From: a virus
Reading direction: 5' to 3' (one strand)
Length of the DNA stretch: 34,842 bases
Virus record (IMG/VR): IMGVR_UViG_3300043811_000028
Coordinates: 1 to 34,842 of that record
In this document: piece by piece, positions 21,161-28,103 of the stretch
Numbering within the stretch: the first letter of the stretch is position 1
How the letters are laid out: the number at the start of each line of letters is the position of its first letter
The notes under the pieces: model-generated
Seen by the model: the letters and a program-made list of their open reading frames with translations, nothing else
What the model was told of the DNA's origin: nothing
The model's database searches: none
Program-made: the position numbers and the translations under genes

Positions 21161-21406
21161 TTTACTTCTCCTTTTGGTTGAGTTACGAAATTCCATTTCC
21201 TTGATAGCATCTTCTAGATACCATCTTGCCTTCTTAAGATCTTCCAGTCCATTCTTATGCTGCCAGCGCCATAGATATTTAACTGCATTGCCTATATTAA
21301 ATGGCATATGACGTGTAACTTCAATACATTCTATGCAATCTCCGCATTTGTCACAGCGGGCATCAGAAGAAGTATAATGTGGGGGATGATTTACATTGTC
21401 AGTCAT
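21005..21406 (-). CDS. DUF3310 protein continuing in frame into a KGxx-like basic domain
   Basis: 133 residues. Residues ~1-75 match DUF3310: NHPPHYT, a C..C..CIE block, then EVTRHMPFNIGNAVKYLWRW and LKKARWYLEDAI, as in phage 'SaV-like' proteins. The remainder, from MPLVKG, resembles a separate small phage protein (MPLxKGxSxKxxxxN...E...GKPQxQAxAIAY followed by a lysine tail). No stop separates them, so the long product is a fusion, while a strong ribosome site just before MPLVKG implies that the second part is also made alone. Function of both parts is unknown. Confidence 0.75.
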   Translation of the reverse strand: MTDNVNHPPHYTSSDARCDKCGDCIECIEVTRHMPFNIGNAVKYLWRWQHKNGLEDLKKARWYLEDAIKEMEFRNSTKRRSKMPLVKGSAAKSRKGFGENVKREMAAGKPQKQSVAIAYSEAGEKRKKKKGKK

Positions 21407-21797
21407 TTTTTAATAATCCATTTTCAATTAAATAAATTACCATCTTCGCACGGGCATTTGCTTCACTAATTTCTAAAGTTTTATGTTCGGTTTCCATATA
21501 ATCAAAATCACACCAATATAATCCATTATTTGCTTTACCATTAACGCACCACGAACCTAGCATCTCACCCAATTCAGCTACGGTGAAAAGTGAATAAAGG
21601 TTAATAACATCATCATCCGGCCAACTATTATTAACATAACCTGCCGATCTTACTTTGCCATTATTAAGCAATAAATCAATATCATTACCAGTAACGATCG
21701 AACCATCAGCCCAATAGAAAAAACTTTCCTGCTTAACTCCCAATTCTTTTAGTCGCTTAGCCAATTCAAATGAACATACTTGGTCTTCTATGTTCAT
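21399..21797 (-). CDS. Conserved phage protein (LAKRLKELGVKQES...ANARAKMVIYLIENG)
   Basis: 132 residues with three blocks that recur in phage and prophage proteins: SFELAKRLKELGVKQESFFYW at ~9-29, a middle FTVAELGEMLG, and ANARAKMVIYLIENGLL at the C-terminus. The family is common but has no assigned biochemical function to my knowledge. Its ATG overlaps the upstream stop and its end overlaps the DUF3310 start, so the genes are probably translationally coupled. Confidence 0.8.
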   Translation of the reverse strand: MNIEDQVCSFELAKRLKELGVKQESFFYWADGSIVTGNDIDLLLNNGKVRSAGYVNNSWPDDDVINLYSLFTVAELGEMLGSWCVNGKANNGLYWCDFDYMETEHKTLEISEANARAKMVIYLIENGLLKND

Positions 21798-22006
21798 TTA
21801 GGTGGCTCCGGCAATGGCATCCAATGTGTTACTCTTTCACCAGTATCTTCATGGTTTAATTCAAGTCTAAATATATGATCACCTTTTTCATATTCTCCTC
21901 GATAAACTGCTTCTGTCGTAACTCTAGTGTCTAAGTAAACCAAAATACACTGTTTATATAACGGTAATTTATCTTTTACACTTATCCATTCATTATTTAT
22001 CCCCAT
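21794..22006 (-). CDS. DUF551-like protein, paralogue 2
   Basis: 70 residues. EWISVKDKLP near the start and THWMPLPEPPK at the very end mark DUF551, as in the gene at 18718-18912. The middle differs substantially, so the copies are old or were acquired separately. Overlaps its neighbours at both ends. Confidence 0.8.
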   Translation of the reverse strand: MGINNEWISVKDKLPLYKQCILVYLDTRVTTEAVYRGEYEKGDHIFRLELNHEDTGERVTHWMPLPEPPK

Positions 22007-22545
22007 ACAATGCCCCTACCTTCGCAAGAATAACACTTATCAAAACGTAAACCACCTGACCCAATTAAAGGTTCTTTATCTATACGTTTACCATCACAAA
22101 TTGGGCATTTATAAGGTTTTTTTGAAACAAAAACCTTACCGTAATATTCATGCCATTTAGATAAATCAACATCAAGTTTTTGTTCAAATTCATTTCTTAA
22201 TTTTTCAATATCTTTTTCAATCTCCATTAAAGACTTATACTTTAAATTAGGAAATCTATTTTCCAAATCTTTTATGCGGCTTTCGTGGTCTTGTCTTATT
22301 TCATCTAAATATTCCGTATCAGCAAATAAACCTTGATAGTTTTCTTCTAATATAACCATTCGCTTTGATAGGTTACAGTCGCCTTGGTAATTCAAGTCCC
22401 AATGATTTACCACAGTCCGAGTTAATGAACTAACAATCTCATTAAGTTCACGAAATGCATTCCAAATACATTTACAATCATCGACAGAGATACCGCAACC
22501 TACGCACAGATGAGAATTACCTTGATCTTCTGCCTCTTCTCTCAT
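21997..22545 (-). CDS. Zinc-cluster protein with coiled helices
   Basis: 182 residues. N-terminal CVGCG...CKC (~14-26), a long helical middle with heptad-like charge (~90-140), and a C-terminal CPIC-G-R...CYSC-GRG (~152-178) like one DnaJ-type zinc module (CxxCxGxG). This arrangement suggests a nucleic-acid- or protein-binding role. Shine-Dalgarno AAGGA 5 bases before ATG; stop overlaps the next gene. No specific family recognised. Confidence 0.65.
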   Translation of the reverse strand: MREEAEDQGNSHLCVGCGISVDDCKCIWNAFRELNEIVSSLTRTVVNHWDLNYQGDCNLSKRMVILEENYQGLFADTEYLDEIRQDHESRIKDLENRFPNLKYKSLMEIEKDIEKLRNEFEQKLDVDLSKWHEYYGKVFVSKKPYKCPICDGKRIDKEPLIGSGGLRFDKCYSCEGRGIVWG

Positions 22546-22904
22546 TTCTTGTCCTTATCTTTCAACTTCTGAATAACATCATCAAGTTTCAACTCTAATG
22601 CAGCCGATACTTTCGCTGGAATGTTTGATTGAGATAAATAAGAACTACCTAGCATTAAGTACATAGTTTGTTTAGTAGGCGTAATAATAACTATCAAAAA
22701 CACGATGATCATTATCCATATTCTTTTATAAATATATTTCCATGCACCAAAAATTTTATCTAGAAACACATCATCACTCATACTCAAAAGTGTAATGAGT
22801 CCAAGAACAGCGCAAATAACAATAAAAATAACAATAATTATATTCAAAAAATCATTAAAGTTTGAAATTACTTCTACAGCGTATAACATCATTGCTAGAT
22901 TCAT
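22542..22904 (-). CDS. Phage inner-membrane protein, three probable membrane helices
   Basis: 120 residues. Hydrophobic segments at ~18-43 (FLNIIIVIFIVICAVLGLITLL in two parts) and ~64-77 (IMIIVFLIVIITP), with a hydrophobic first helix. It then has TKQTMYLMLGSS and a charged C-terminal helix ending KDKDKK. The pattern 'P.K.T.Y...G' after the last helix is frequent in phage membrane proteins of unknown role. A holin-like function is possible because no other clear holin was found, but it is not next to the lysozyme gene. Confidence 0.6.
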   Translation of the reverse strand: MNLAMMLYAVEVISNFNDFLNIIIVIFIVICAVLGLITLLSMSDDVFLDKIFGAWKYIYKRIWIMIIVFLIVIITPTKQTMYLMLGSSYLSQSNIPAKVSAALELKLDDVIQKLKDKDKK

Positions 22905-23452
22905 ATTTTAGGTATCCAAGTATTTTTAACAGACGTGCAGTATATACTAACATTACTGCGGTTAAGAACTCTTTCACGCGCCAATTCATTCTCGCGTTTA
23001 ACTAGATAAGCCTGATATTCTATCTCTTTAGCTGCATTATTTATGCGCTCTTGCTTAGCTCTAGCCCTCTTAGCTTTATGCTCTAATAACTTTAGCTCTA
23101 ATTGTTTCTTTTGCTCATCAAGACGGCATCTCTCTTCAAAGTCATTATCTTTCGGAACAAATTTAGGAATGTTGTAGATGGGAGAGTTACAATATTCTTC
23201 TTCATGATGAACAGATCTAGGCGCTCTCTCTTCATAATGCATATAGTTATGCGCGCAATCATCAATCATATCGGCTAAGGAATAACTATTGATCGTAGAG
23301 ATAGAGTCAATATCAAACTTACACGTATCAATATCATACGACTTCTTATCCCAAACCATTACAGTTTGTCTCGGCTCCCTGACTCTTAATACAGCTCGAC
23401 GCTCGGTTGCTGTATCAGGTCGCAAAATCCATTTATGCGACTTGGCAAACAT
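22901..23452 (-). CDS. Hypothetical protein with basic coiled-coil C-terminal half
   Basis: 183 residues. The N-terminal half is mixed (IDTCKFDIDSISTIN, YNIPKF). From ~108 to ~165 there is a charged helix dense in Glu, Lys and Arg (LDEQKKQLELKLLEHKAK, AAKEIEYQAYLVKRENELAR). It ends NTWIPKI. It overlaps the membrane-protein gene by 4 bases (ATGA), implying coupling. Not recognised. Confidence 0.6.
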   Translation of the reverse strand: MFAKSHKWILRPDTATERRAVLRVREPRQTVMVWDKKSYDIDTCKFDIDSISTINSYSLADMIDDCAHNYMHYEERAPRSVHHEEEYCNSPIYNIPKFVPKDNDFEERCRLDEQKKQLELKLLEHKAKRARAKQERINNAAKEIEYQAYLVKRENELARERVLNRSNVSIYCTSVKNTWIPKI

Positions 23453-23460
23453 AACTTTCC

Positions 23461-23700
23461 TTAACTTACATGATTAGCATGATTCAATAATTGATTAATA
23501 GAAATTTCCGTAATTTCAAGTAACTTACTTAACTTTCGATGATATTTAGAGATAGGAATTTCAATAATAGAACAACAGTTGAAAACTTCTCCAGGATGTT
23601 CTAATGGATTTTGATAGGCTGCTTCAGATTTGTAATAATCAACCCTGAGAACGGGCTTACCTAAATATAAATCAGCTCCTAAGAAAATCTTTACTTGCAT
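23461..23700 (-). CDS. Small hypothetical protein
   Basis: 79 residues: an N-terminal beta part (MQVKIFLGADLYLGKPVLRV) and a C-terminal helical part (KYHRKLSKLLEITEISINQLL). The stop lies 8 bases before the next gene. Its ribosome site AAGG lies in the loop of an imperfect hairpin (23703-23721). Not recognised. Confidence 0.55.
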   Translation of the reverse strand: MQVKIFLGADLYLGKPVLRVDYYKSEAAYQNPLEHPGEVFNCCSIIEIPISKYHRKLSKLLEITEISINQLLNHANHVS

Positions 23701-23712
23701 TTTAAATCATCC

Positions 23713-23856
23713 TTAATCATTTAGTGCTTGATGCATAAATCTTTCTTCAATTTCTACAGCACAATTTATGCAAATATATCCCATTATTTTTTCATCCCAA
23801 ACTTGTTCACCAAAATGGGACTTCTCACAATAAGAACATATAACATGATAAGCCAT
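23713..23856 (-). CDS. 47-residue zinc-ribbon protein after the large terminase
   Basis: MAYHVICSYCEKSHFG at the start and YICINCAVEIEERF in the second half give two CxxC knuckles about 25 residues apart, a minimal zinc ribbon. The ATG overlaps the terminase stop (TAATG), so it is probably made by reinitiation. Likely a small regulatory or nucleic-acid-binding protein; no family assigned. Confidence 0.65.
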   Translation of the reverse strand: MAYHVICSYCEKSHFGEQVWDEKIMGYICINCAVEIEERFMHQALND

Positions 23857-25436
23857 TAAAATATCCTCAACACTGGGTTCCACATATCTACCGCTTCATG
23901 TGGCTTCTTCTGCTCAATTACTCTATCCGATGCAAACCTCATAAGCCCGTATTGTAATGCATCATGCGGATGAGAGAAACGATTTTTGTTTGGTTTGTCT
24001 TGATATCTTTCATCGCCTGAAATACTCATACGCTTAAAGTGATAACCGTTAATAAAGCCCTTGCGTAATGTCGGACATCCTTCACGCGATAACATAAAAG
24101 CAGGCTTACCATCGATCATTGCATTCAGGAAATAACGCACAGAGGATATGCGTACATCAACATCGTTTGTTGAAGCTGCTTCTGTTTTGATACCTAAAGA
24201 ATTAAGCTCACCAATACAACTCAACTCTTCCATGATCTGATCACCAATCTCACCAGCAGGATCAGCGGATGAAGTACTTACTTTGTTGTAGACGAAGTCA
24301 ATAGGAAGGCTCGGTAAAACGACATTCTTTGCAAACGTTCTAATTCCCATATCTTCCGAAGTGTACTCTTTAAGAACCAATATCTGGCCCCTCGCGGTAA
24401 CCTGAAAGACGATACAAGCAGGAGTAAGACCGAAATCCCAACACAAATGTATAGGCAAACCCTGAATAGCATCAATAACAGGCATAGAATGAATGTCATC
24501 ATTGTACTCTGGATATACTCGCTTACCACTCTCAACAATGCCATATTTACCCGCGCAATATACTTTTATAAATCCCTCAGATCGCTTCTCTGCAAGCTTG
24601 ACGTAGTAGTCAGATGACAAATTAGAATAATTATCACAGCTCGGATTAGCGATATAATTACCGACACTATCCTTAGCAAAACTGCCATCAGGATTAATAA
24701 TAAGACCGGAAGGCTGATAGAATATTTTATAATTTGGTGTAGGATTTTTTTCAAAGTCTGCATAGATCCAATGATCCTCATCGGGTGGATTGGTGTCAGC
24801 GATAATACCTGACCAATATGGTTCGGAACAGAATGAATTAGATGGATATCGGTGATTCACACGTCCGATTAAATGGTGCAATACCGCTTGTGGAACTTCT
24901 GATACTTCATTGATGTAAGCGGCTGTTGCTTCAATCGATTTTAATTTACGGATATCTTCATCTCTATCTAATGCAATGAAGACTAACTCTAACTCTACTA
25001 CGCCATTACCATCATTGAATGTATGTTCATAAGTGAGTAACGGTTTCTGTCGCTTGCGAATATCCCCCAACTCACCAAACCAAGTGAGCCAGGTCTGTAA
25101 GGTGGTGGACTGTAATTCGCCAGAAGTATTACGGATGATGAGCCATTTGGCGCGTCTACGTCCGGTGTGCCAGACGGGCATGGAACAAGCGTGCCGTACA
25201 ATTTCATTAACGCAGATGGTAGATTTACCACTTCCATAAGGACCCATAATGAGCTTAACAAAACTAGTATCTGTAGCAAAGCGTTCACCACTAGGATTGG
25301 GTACATAGAGCTTATTCTTATCGCTTGCATATATGGTGGCCTCCATGCCTTTATATTCAATATGCTGCTTTGTCCCTATCTGATATGAATCACGTATCGC
25401 ATTAAATTCTTGGCGACATTGTGATAAGGACTTCAT
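23856..25436 (-). CDS. Terminase large subunit
   Basis: 526 residues from the ATG at 25436, which has GGAGG 9-10 bases upstream; the longer frame starts at TTG. ATPase: Walker A GPYGSGKST (~65-73), an adenine-side RRRAKWLIIRNT strand, and a Walker B-like VELELVFIALDRD...INEVSE region (~145-180). Nuclease: LCWDFGLTPACIVFQV (~330), DPAG around 390, and the C-terminal FSHPHDALQYGLMRFA (~490) with a catalytic Asp. It powers DNA translocation into the procapsid through the portal and cuts the concatemer. Follows the small subunit after four small genes. Confidence 0.9.
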   Translation of the reverse strand: MKSLSQCRQEFNAIRDSYQIGTKQHIEYKGMEATIYASDKNKLYVPNPSGERFATDTSFVKLIMGPYGSGKSTICVNEIVRHACSMPVWHTGRRRAKWLIIRNTSGELQSTTLQTWLTWFGELGDIRKRQKPLLTYEHTFNDGNGVVELELVFIALDRDEDIRKLKSIEATAAYINEVSEVPQAVLHHLIGRVNHRYPSNSFCSEPYWSGIIADTNPPDEDHWIYADFEKNPTPNYKIFYQPSGLIINPDGSFAKDSVGNYIANPSCDNYSNLSSDYYVKLAEKRSEGFIKVYCAGKYGIVESGKRVYPEYNDDIHSMPVIDAIQGLPIHLCWDFGLTPACIVFQVTARGQILVLKEYTSEDMGIRTFAKNVVLPSLPIDFVYNKVSTSSADPAGEIGDQIMEELSCIGELNSLGIKTEAASTNDVDVRISSVRYFLNAMIDGKPAFMLSREGCPTLRKGFINGYHFKRMSISGDERYQDKPNKNRFSHPHDALQYGLMRFASDRVIEQKKPHEAVDMWNPVLRIF

Positions 25437-25440
25437 CTTA

Positions 25441-25458
25441 ATTGGCCTCCATGCCAAT
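25441..25458 (-). promoter_or_regulatory. GGAG-loop hairpin at the start of the large terminase gene
   Basis: ATTGGC and GCCAAT arms (6 bp, perfect) around the hexaloop ATGGAG, so the Shine-Dalgarno begins in the loop. The ATG follows 4 bases after the 3' arm. Confidence 0.6.
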
Positions 25459-25463
25459 AATCT

Positions 25464-25643
25464 TTACGGTCTAGGTGAAGATGGTTTATTAATCTTTTCT
25501 TTGATCGGAACAACCGTCTCACGCGTTGTAAATCTCTCAGAACAGTGTGAGCATTCTCTGCGTCTCTCAATATATTTCTTGAAGAAACGATTATGCGAAT
25601 ACACCACGCGAGTCTCTGGACTCCCACAGCTTGAGCATTGCAT
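25464..25643 (-). CDS. NrdR-like stand-alone zinc ribbon (59 residues)
   Basis: MQCSSCGSPETRVVYSH opens a C-x2-CG knuckle; YIERRRECSHCSERFTTRET carries the second C-x2-C. The order CxxCG...TRVxxS...IxRRRExCxxCxxRFTTxE is that of the N-terminal zinc-ribbon domain of NrdR, the bacterial repressor of ribonucleotide reductase genes. NrdR is about 150 residues and has an ATP-cone domain after the ribbon; here the protein stops after ~12 more residues. It could bind the host NrdR boxes or another DNA site without nucleotide sensing, or be a terminase accessory. Encoded between the large and small terminase genes. Confidence 0.75.
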   Translation of the reverse strand: MQCSSCGSPETRVVYSHNRFFKKYIERRRECSHCSERFTTRETVVPIKEKINKPSSPRP

Positions 25644-25645
25644 GA

Positions 25646-25825
25646 CTACTTACCTTCTAACACAGCACTCATCACAGCACTACCGTTAACCTTTTTAGCA
25701 GCATTGTTAGTAGGATGGGGAACAGGTGTAGAACCATAGAAGGCTACAAATTTGCCTCTTGGCTCCTGGTGATCTTTCAAATCAAATTCAGTAGCGCCTA
25801 CATCTTCAACGTTATGATCTTTCAT
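25646..25825 (-). CDS. 59-residue hypothetical protein
   Basis: Polar, with a central GKFVAFYGSTPVPHPTNN stretch and a C-terminal helix VNGSAVMSAVLEGK. The ATG overlaps the upstream stop by one base, and its own stop lies 2 bases before the zinc-ribbon gene. It belongs to a set of four very small genes between the two terminase subunits. Not recognised. Confidence 0.6.
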   Translation of the reverse strand: MKDHNVEDVGATEFDLKDHQEPRGKFVAFYGSTPVPHPTNNAAKKVNGSAVMSAVLEGK

Positions 25826-25992
25826 TATTCAATCTCCATATGTAAACCTTCAGCTTCTGCATCCTTTACCATATCTCTTCCTAATTGTTCTGTCTTAGAT
25901 AAAAAACGACGATTAGAAAGTGGTTTAACTTCTTTACCTACATACTTATGCATTGGGGTATGAACATCATCTTTTACATGGTCATCATTCAT
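25825..25992 (-). CDS. 55-residue hypothetical protein
   Basis: Acidic N-terminus (MNDDHVKDDVHTPMHKYVGK), then NRRFLSKTEQLGRDMVKDAEAEG, a probable helix. AAGGA lies 7 bases before ATG inside an A/T-only hairpin. Stop overlaps the next ATG. Not recognised; the even spacing and overlaps support it as a gene. Confidence 0.6.
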   Translation of the reverse strand: MNDDHVKDDVHTPMHKYVGKEVKPLSNRRFLSKTEQLGRDMVKDAEAEGLHMEIE

Positions 25993-26011
25993 AAAAATTC
26001 CTTTTCAATGA

Positions 26012-26239
26012 TTACTTACGAACACCACTCAATGTACGCTTACCAATAATACGATTAGCCTTGTTATCAATCTTTACCTTCGATGCTTCACTCAATTTTC
26101 CTTTCTTCTCCATTTGCGTAGCACGTGCTTTTGCATTCTTTGCATGTGCTTTGTCTGGCATAGGATATTTGCGCTCACCTGGCATACCAAATGAGGACTT
26201 AGATAATTTGTTTCGCTTACTACTCGACAGGATTGCCAT
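26012..26239 (-). CDS. Small conserved phage protein (FGMPGERKYPMPDKAHAKNAKARATQM)
   Basis: 75 residues from the ATG at 26239, 8 bases after AAGGAAG; the longer form starts with GTG and leaves no spacing. The block SSFGMPGERKYPMPDKAHA followed by NAKARATQM is widely repeated in small phage proteins: a Pro/Gly loop 'FG.PG..+YP..D..HA..A..R'. Basic overall. It overlaps the small terminase gene by 20 bases. Family function unknown. Confidence 0.75.
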   Translation of the reverse strand: MAILSSSKRNKLSKSSFGMPGERKYPMPDKAHAKNAKARATQMEKKGKLSEASKVKIDNKANRIIGKRTLSGVRK

Positions 26240-26642
26240 GATCTTCACTTCCTTGTTTAGATTTCAATTCTTCAATCTCACGATTCAATTCCATAACGGG
26301 TGCGTTAGAACTATAGTCCCGCCAGTACGCATGTTCAAGTGTCCATTCTGCACCTTTGTGCCCTTTCTTATTTGCTTTGATTATTTTTCGACACCATTTG
26401 ATTTCTTTTTGCTTGATTTTTGCTAGAGACTGAACCACGTATACAGCCAACGTATCTAATTCAAGTTCAATATCAATGACACCTTGCTTGATCCAAATAT
26501 AAAATATGCGATCAGTTATACCATTAGCTTCGCATGCATAACGATGCGTTGAACCTTCTTCAATATCTTTGATAATAGTATCGATCAGCTTCTTATTAAG
26601 CTTTCGAAATGGATGAGGAATTTTATACGGTTTGGCTTCCAT
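26220..26642 (-). CDS. Terminase small subunit
   Basis: 140 residues. N-terminal helix-turn-helix-like region: IDTIIKDIEEGSTHRYACEANGITDRIFYIWI (in parts ~19-52) with the pattern 'I...I..G.....A...GI....Y.WI' of small terminase DNA-binding domains. Middle helices follow, then KGAEWTLEHAYWRDYSS (~95-111), the block 'W.LE...P..+'. It recognises the packaging site and loads the large subunit. It lies upstream of the large subunit with four small genes between. Start follows a 5-bp AGGA-loop hairpin. Confidence 0.8.
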   Translation of the reverse strand: MEAKPYKIPHPFRKLNKKLIDTIIKDIEEGSTHRYACEANGITDRIFYIWIKQGVIDIELELDTLAVYVVQSLAKIKQKEIKWCRKIIKANKKGHKGAEWTLEHAYWRDYSSNAPVMELNREIEELKSKQGSEDHGNPVE

Positions 26643-26646
26643 TCAG

Positions 26647-26660
26647 TGCAATCCTTTGCA
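26647..26660 (-). promoter_or_regulatory. AGGA-loop hairpin at the start of the small terminase gene
   Basis: TGCAA and TTGCA arms (5 bp) around the tetraloop AGGA, about 4 bases before ATG. Confidence 0.6.
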
Positions 26661-26687
26661 AAGATTTGAAATTAATTTAGTAAGCAA

Positions 26688-27119
26688 TCATACATTATAT
26701 ACACCACTACTCATTGCCTGAGCAAGTGTTACCGCACGACCTTTAACTTGTGTCGCCCAAATACTATTTAACATTTCTCTCGCAGCTTCGACATAATCAC
26801 CACGTGCAAGCGCTGCAATCATCTCTGTAAATTCCTGAAACTTTTTATATCCCATAAAGCACATATCAATTAAAACAATCTGTCTATCAAGATCAAGATT
26901 AGCAAACCAAATGTAATCAGAATTTAATTGTTGGTAAAAAAAACTCACATCATCATTGTATTGTGAGTTGATCCAATCATCAGATATACCGCGCGCAGTG
27001 AGATTGTAACCAATGCCAATAGTGATATTTCCAAGCGTGTCAGGATAAGGGAATTTTTCATAACCTTCATGCAGAATGAGGGATCTCTTTAACTTCGCAG
27101 ACATTTCCGGTGTCATCAT
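26688..27119 (-). CDS. Endolysin: GH24 lysozyme (T4 lysozyme family)
   Basis: 143 residues from the ATG at 27119, with GGAG 7 bases upstream; the longer frame overlaps the previous gene without a ribosome site. Catalytic triad by spacing: E18 in LHEG, D27 in YPDTLG and T33 in ITIGIGYN, the same 9- and 6-residue spacing as E11, D20 and T26 of T4 lysozyme. It cleaves the muramic acid-N-acetylglucosamine bond in peptidoglycan at lysis. The C-terminus (RDxYVEAAREMLNSIWATQV-like) is typical. No signal peptide, so it needs a holin, which is not evident next to it. Confidence 0.9.
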   Translation of the reverse strand: MMTPEMSAKLKRSLILHEGYEKFPYPDTLGNITIGIGYNLTARGISDDWINSQYNDDVSFFYQQLNSDYIWFANLDLDRQIVLIDMCFMGYKKFQEFTEMIAALARGDYVEAAREMLNSIWATQVKGRAVTLAQAMSSGVYNV

Positions 27120-27252
27120 TGACTGTCTCCATCCGTGGATTACTTGATAGTGTATCACAGGCGCGCCCACATTGATCACAGATATAAAATGCGGTGCCTT
27201 CGGCGCCACAATATACATGAACTGATGTTTGATGACACCGGGAGATAATCAT
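27067..27252 (-). CDS. Small Cys-rich phage protein (CHQTSV...YICDQCGRACD)
   Basis: 61 residues. MIISRCHQTSVHVYCG, then YICDQCGRACDTL gives C-H-C and C-x2-C-x3-C, likely one zinc site. Similar short proteins (C...V......YYVC..C...CD) are common in phages; function unknown. It is the first gene after the 27276-27303 terminator and overlaps the lysozyme start by 53 bases. Confidence 0.65.
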   Translation of the reverse strand: MIISRCHQTSVHVYCGAEGTAFYICDQCGRACDTLSSNPRMETVNDDTGNVCEVKEIPHSA

Positions 27253-27275
27253 TTTTTATTCCAAAAAAAATAGAT

Positions 27276-27303
27276 AAAAAAACCCCGCTTTCAGCAACGG
27301 GGG
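27276..27303 (-). terminator. Strong intrinsic terminator ending the replication genes
   Basis: CCCCG/CGGGG stem (extended by one more G/C neighbour) with a 10-base loop, followed on the minus strand by seven T residues. It lies between the VRR-NUC gene and the lysozyme-terminase genes. The downstream late genes must therefore have a promoter of their own or be reached by antitermination; neither is evident here. Confidence 0.85.
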
Positions 27304-27342
27304 TCATCCATGACATGATGAAAATCGTTCGGACAGATAAAT

Positions 27343-27720
27343 TTAAGAAGACGATAGATACCGATTAAATGCATCTCTCGCCTCATCAAAACCATACGCA
27401 ACTTCAGCAAAATAGCCTTGACTACGTAAATAGCGAATCCATTCTAACTGCAAATCAGAAACTTTTCCACCGGATGTGCGCTTCAATTCAACAAAGAAAC
27501 CATGATAACTCCCATGTGGAAATGGCACGAAAACATCGGGAAAACCAGCCGATACGCCCATGCGTTTCATTTTCATGGCCTCATACAAATTACGCTTTCC
27601 ACCATTAGCACTAGCGGCCAGCCAATACCCTTGTTTCATCAGCCAAGTCACAAATAGAATTTGCTCCTCTGCCTCTGTCGGGTTGGGGTTCACCTTCTTC
27701 GCTCTGACATTCCTTGTCAT
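27343..27720 (-). CDS. VRR-NUC domain nuclease
   Basis: 125 residues from the ATG at 27720, which has GGAG 9 bases upstream; an earlier in-frame ATG is weaker. VRR-NUC features in order: early acidic residues TEAEEQ, NGGKR, GVSAGFPDVFVPFP (the PD motif), FFVELKR (ExK), GKVSDLQLEWIRYLRSQGY with the conserved Gln, and VAYGFDEA. This is the PD-(D/E)xK fold of stand-alone phage VRR-NUC proteins, thought to act on branched DNA or as a resolvase/exonuclease. With the Sak4-like and SSB-like genes it forms a likely recombination set. It overlaps the preceding gene by 110 bases. Confidence 0.85.
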   Translation of the reverse strand: MTRNVRAKKVNPNPTEAEEQILFVTWLMKQGYWLAASANGGKRNLYEAMKMKRMGVSAGFPDVFVPFPHGSYHGFFVELKRTSGGKVSDLQLEWIRYLRSQGYFAEVAYGFDEARDAFNRYLSSS

Positions 27721-27853
27721 AATGCGATTCTCCATAAAGTTCTTTTAAAGCAGCCATGGCCTTTGAGCGATATCGTTTACCCCTACGCAGCCATGAGTTC
27801 GTAATGGGTTGTTGAAATGTGCGTGCCTTTCGATAATGTTCCACGTAGATCAT
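27611..27853 (-). CDS. Small hypothetical protein overlapping VRR-NUC
   Basis: 80 residues. N-terminal basic region ARTFQQPITNSWLRRGKRYRSKAMAALKELYG (in parts ~10-41) looks like a nucleic-acid-binding helix; the C-terminal half is polar and biased, as expected because it is read in another frame from the VRR-NUC start. GAGAAGGA lies directly before ATG. Its start 7 bases after the upstream stop supports translation. Confidence 0.55.
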   Translation of the reverse strand: MIYVEHYRKARTFQQPITNSWLRRGKRYRSKAMAALKELYGESHYDKECQSEEGEPQPDRGRGANSICDLADETRVLAGR

Positions 27854-27860
27854 TCCTTCT

Positions 27861-28103
27861 CTATTTCAAGCGTAAAAGTTCCTTTTTAACGCGTTCAAAT
27901 TCACTTTTAGAACAAAACCCTACAACCTCATTCAAATGTAATAGGCTAAGTATGACCTCATCCAAATCCTCTTTATGCTCTTCAAGGATCTCTTTAGCAT
28001 AATCACGTAACCATTCAGCATCATCCCTACCAAAGTGATTTGAACATTTTTTGATCAAATAGCATAAAATATCCTTCTTCTTTGACCAATTAGCATGTGG
28101 CAT
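27861..28103 (-). CDS. Small helical hypothetical protein
   Basis: 80 residues, almost all charged helix: NWSKKKDILCYLIKKC, DDAEWLRDYAKEILEEH, LDEVILSLLHLNEV, FERVKKELLRLK. It directly follows the HNH-like gene (stop and start adjacent). It may bind a replication partner; not recognised. Confidence 0.6.
   Translation of the reverse strand: MPHANWSKKKDILCYLIKKCSNHFGRDDAEWLRDYAKEILEEHKEDLDEVILSLLHLNEVVGFCSKSEFERVKKELLRLK

Noticed and set aside
25433-25627. 64-residue minus-strand frame near the terminase start
   Set aside because: It is the out-of-frame shadow of the NrdR-like zinc-ribbon gene, which has the clear motifs.
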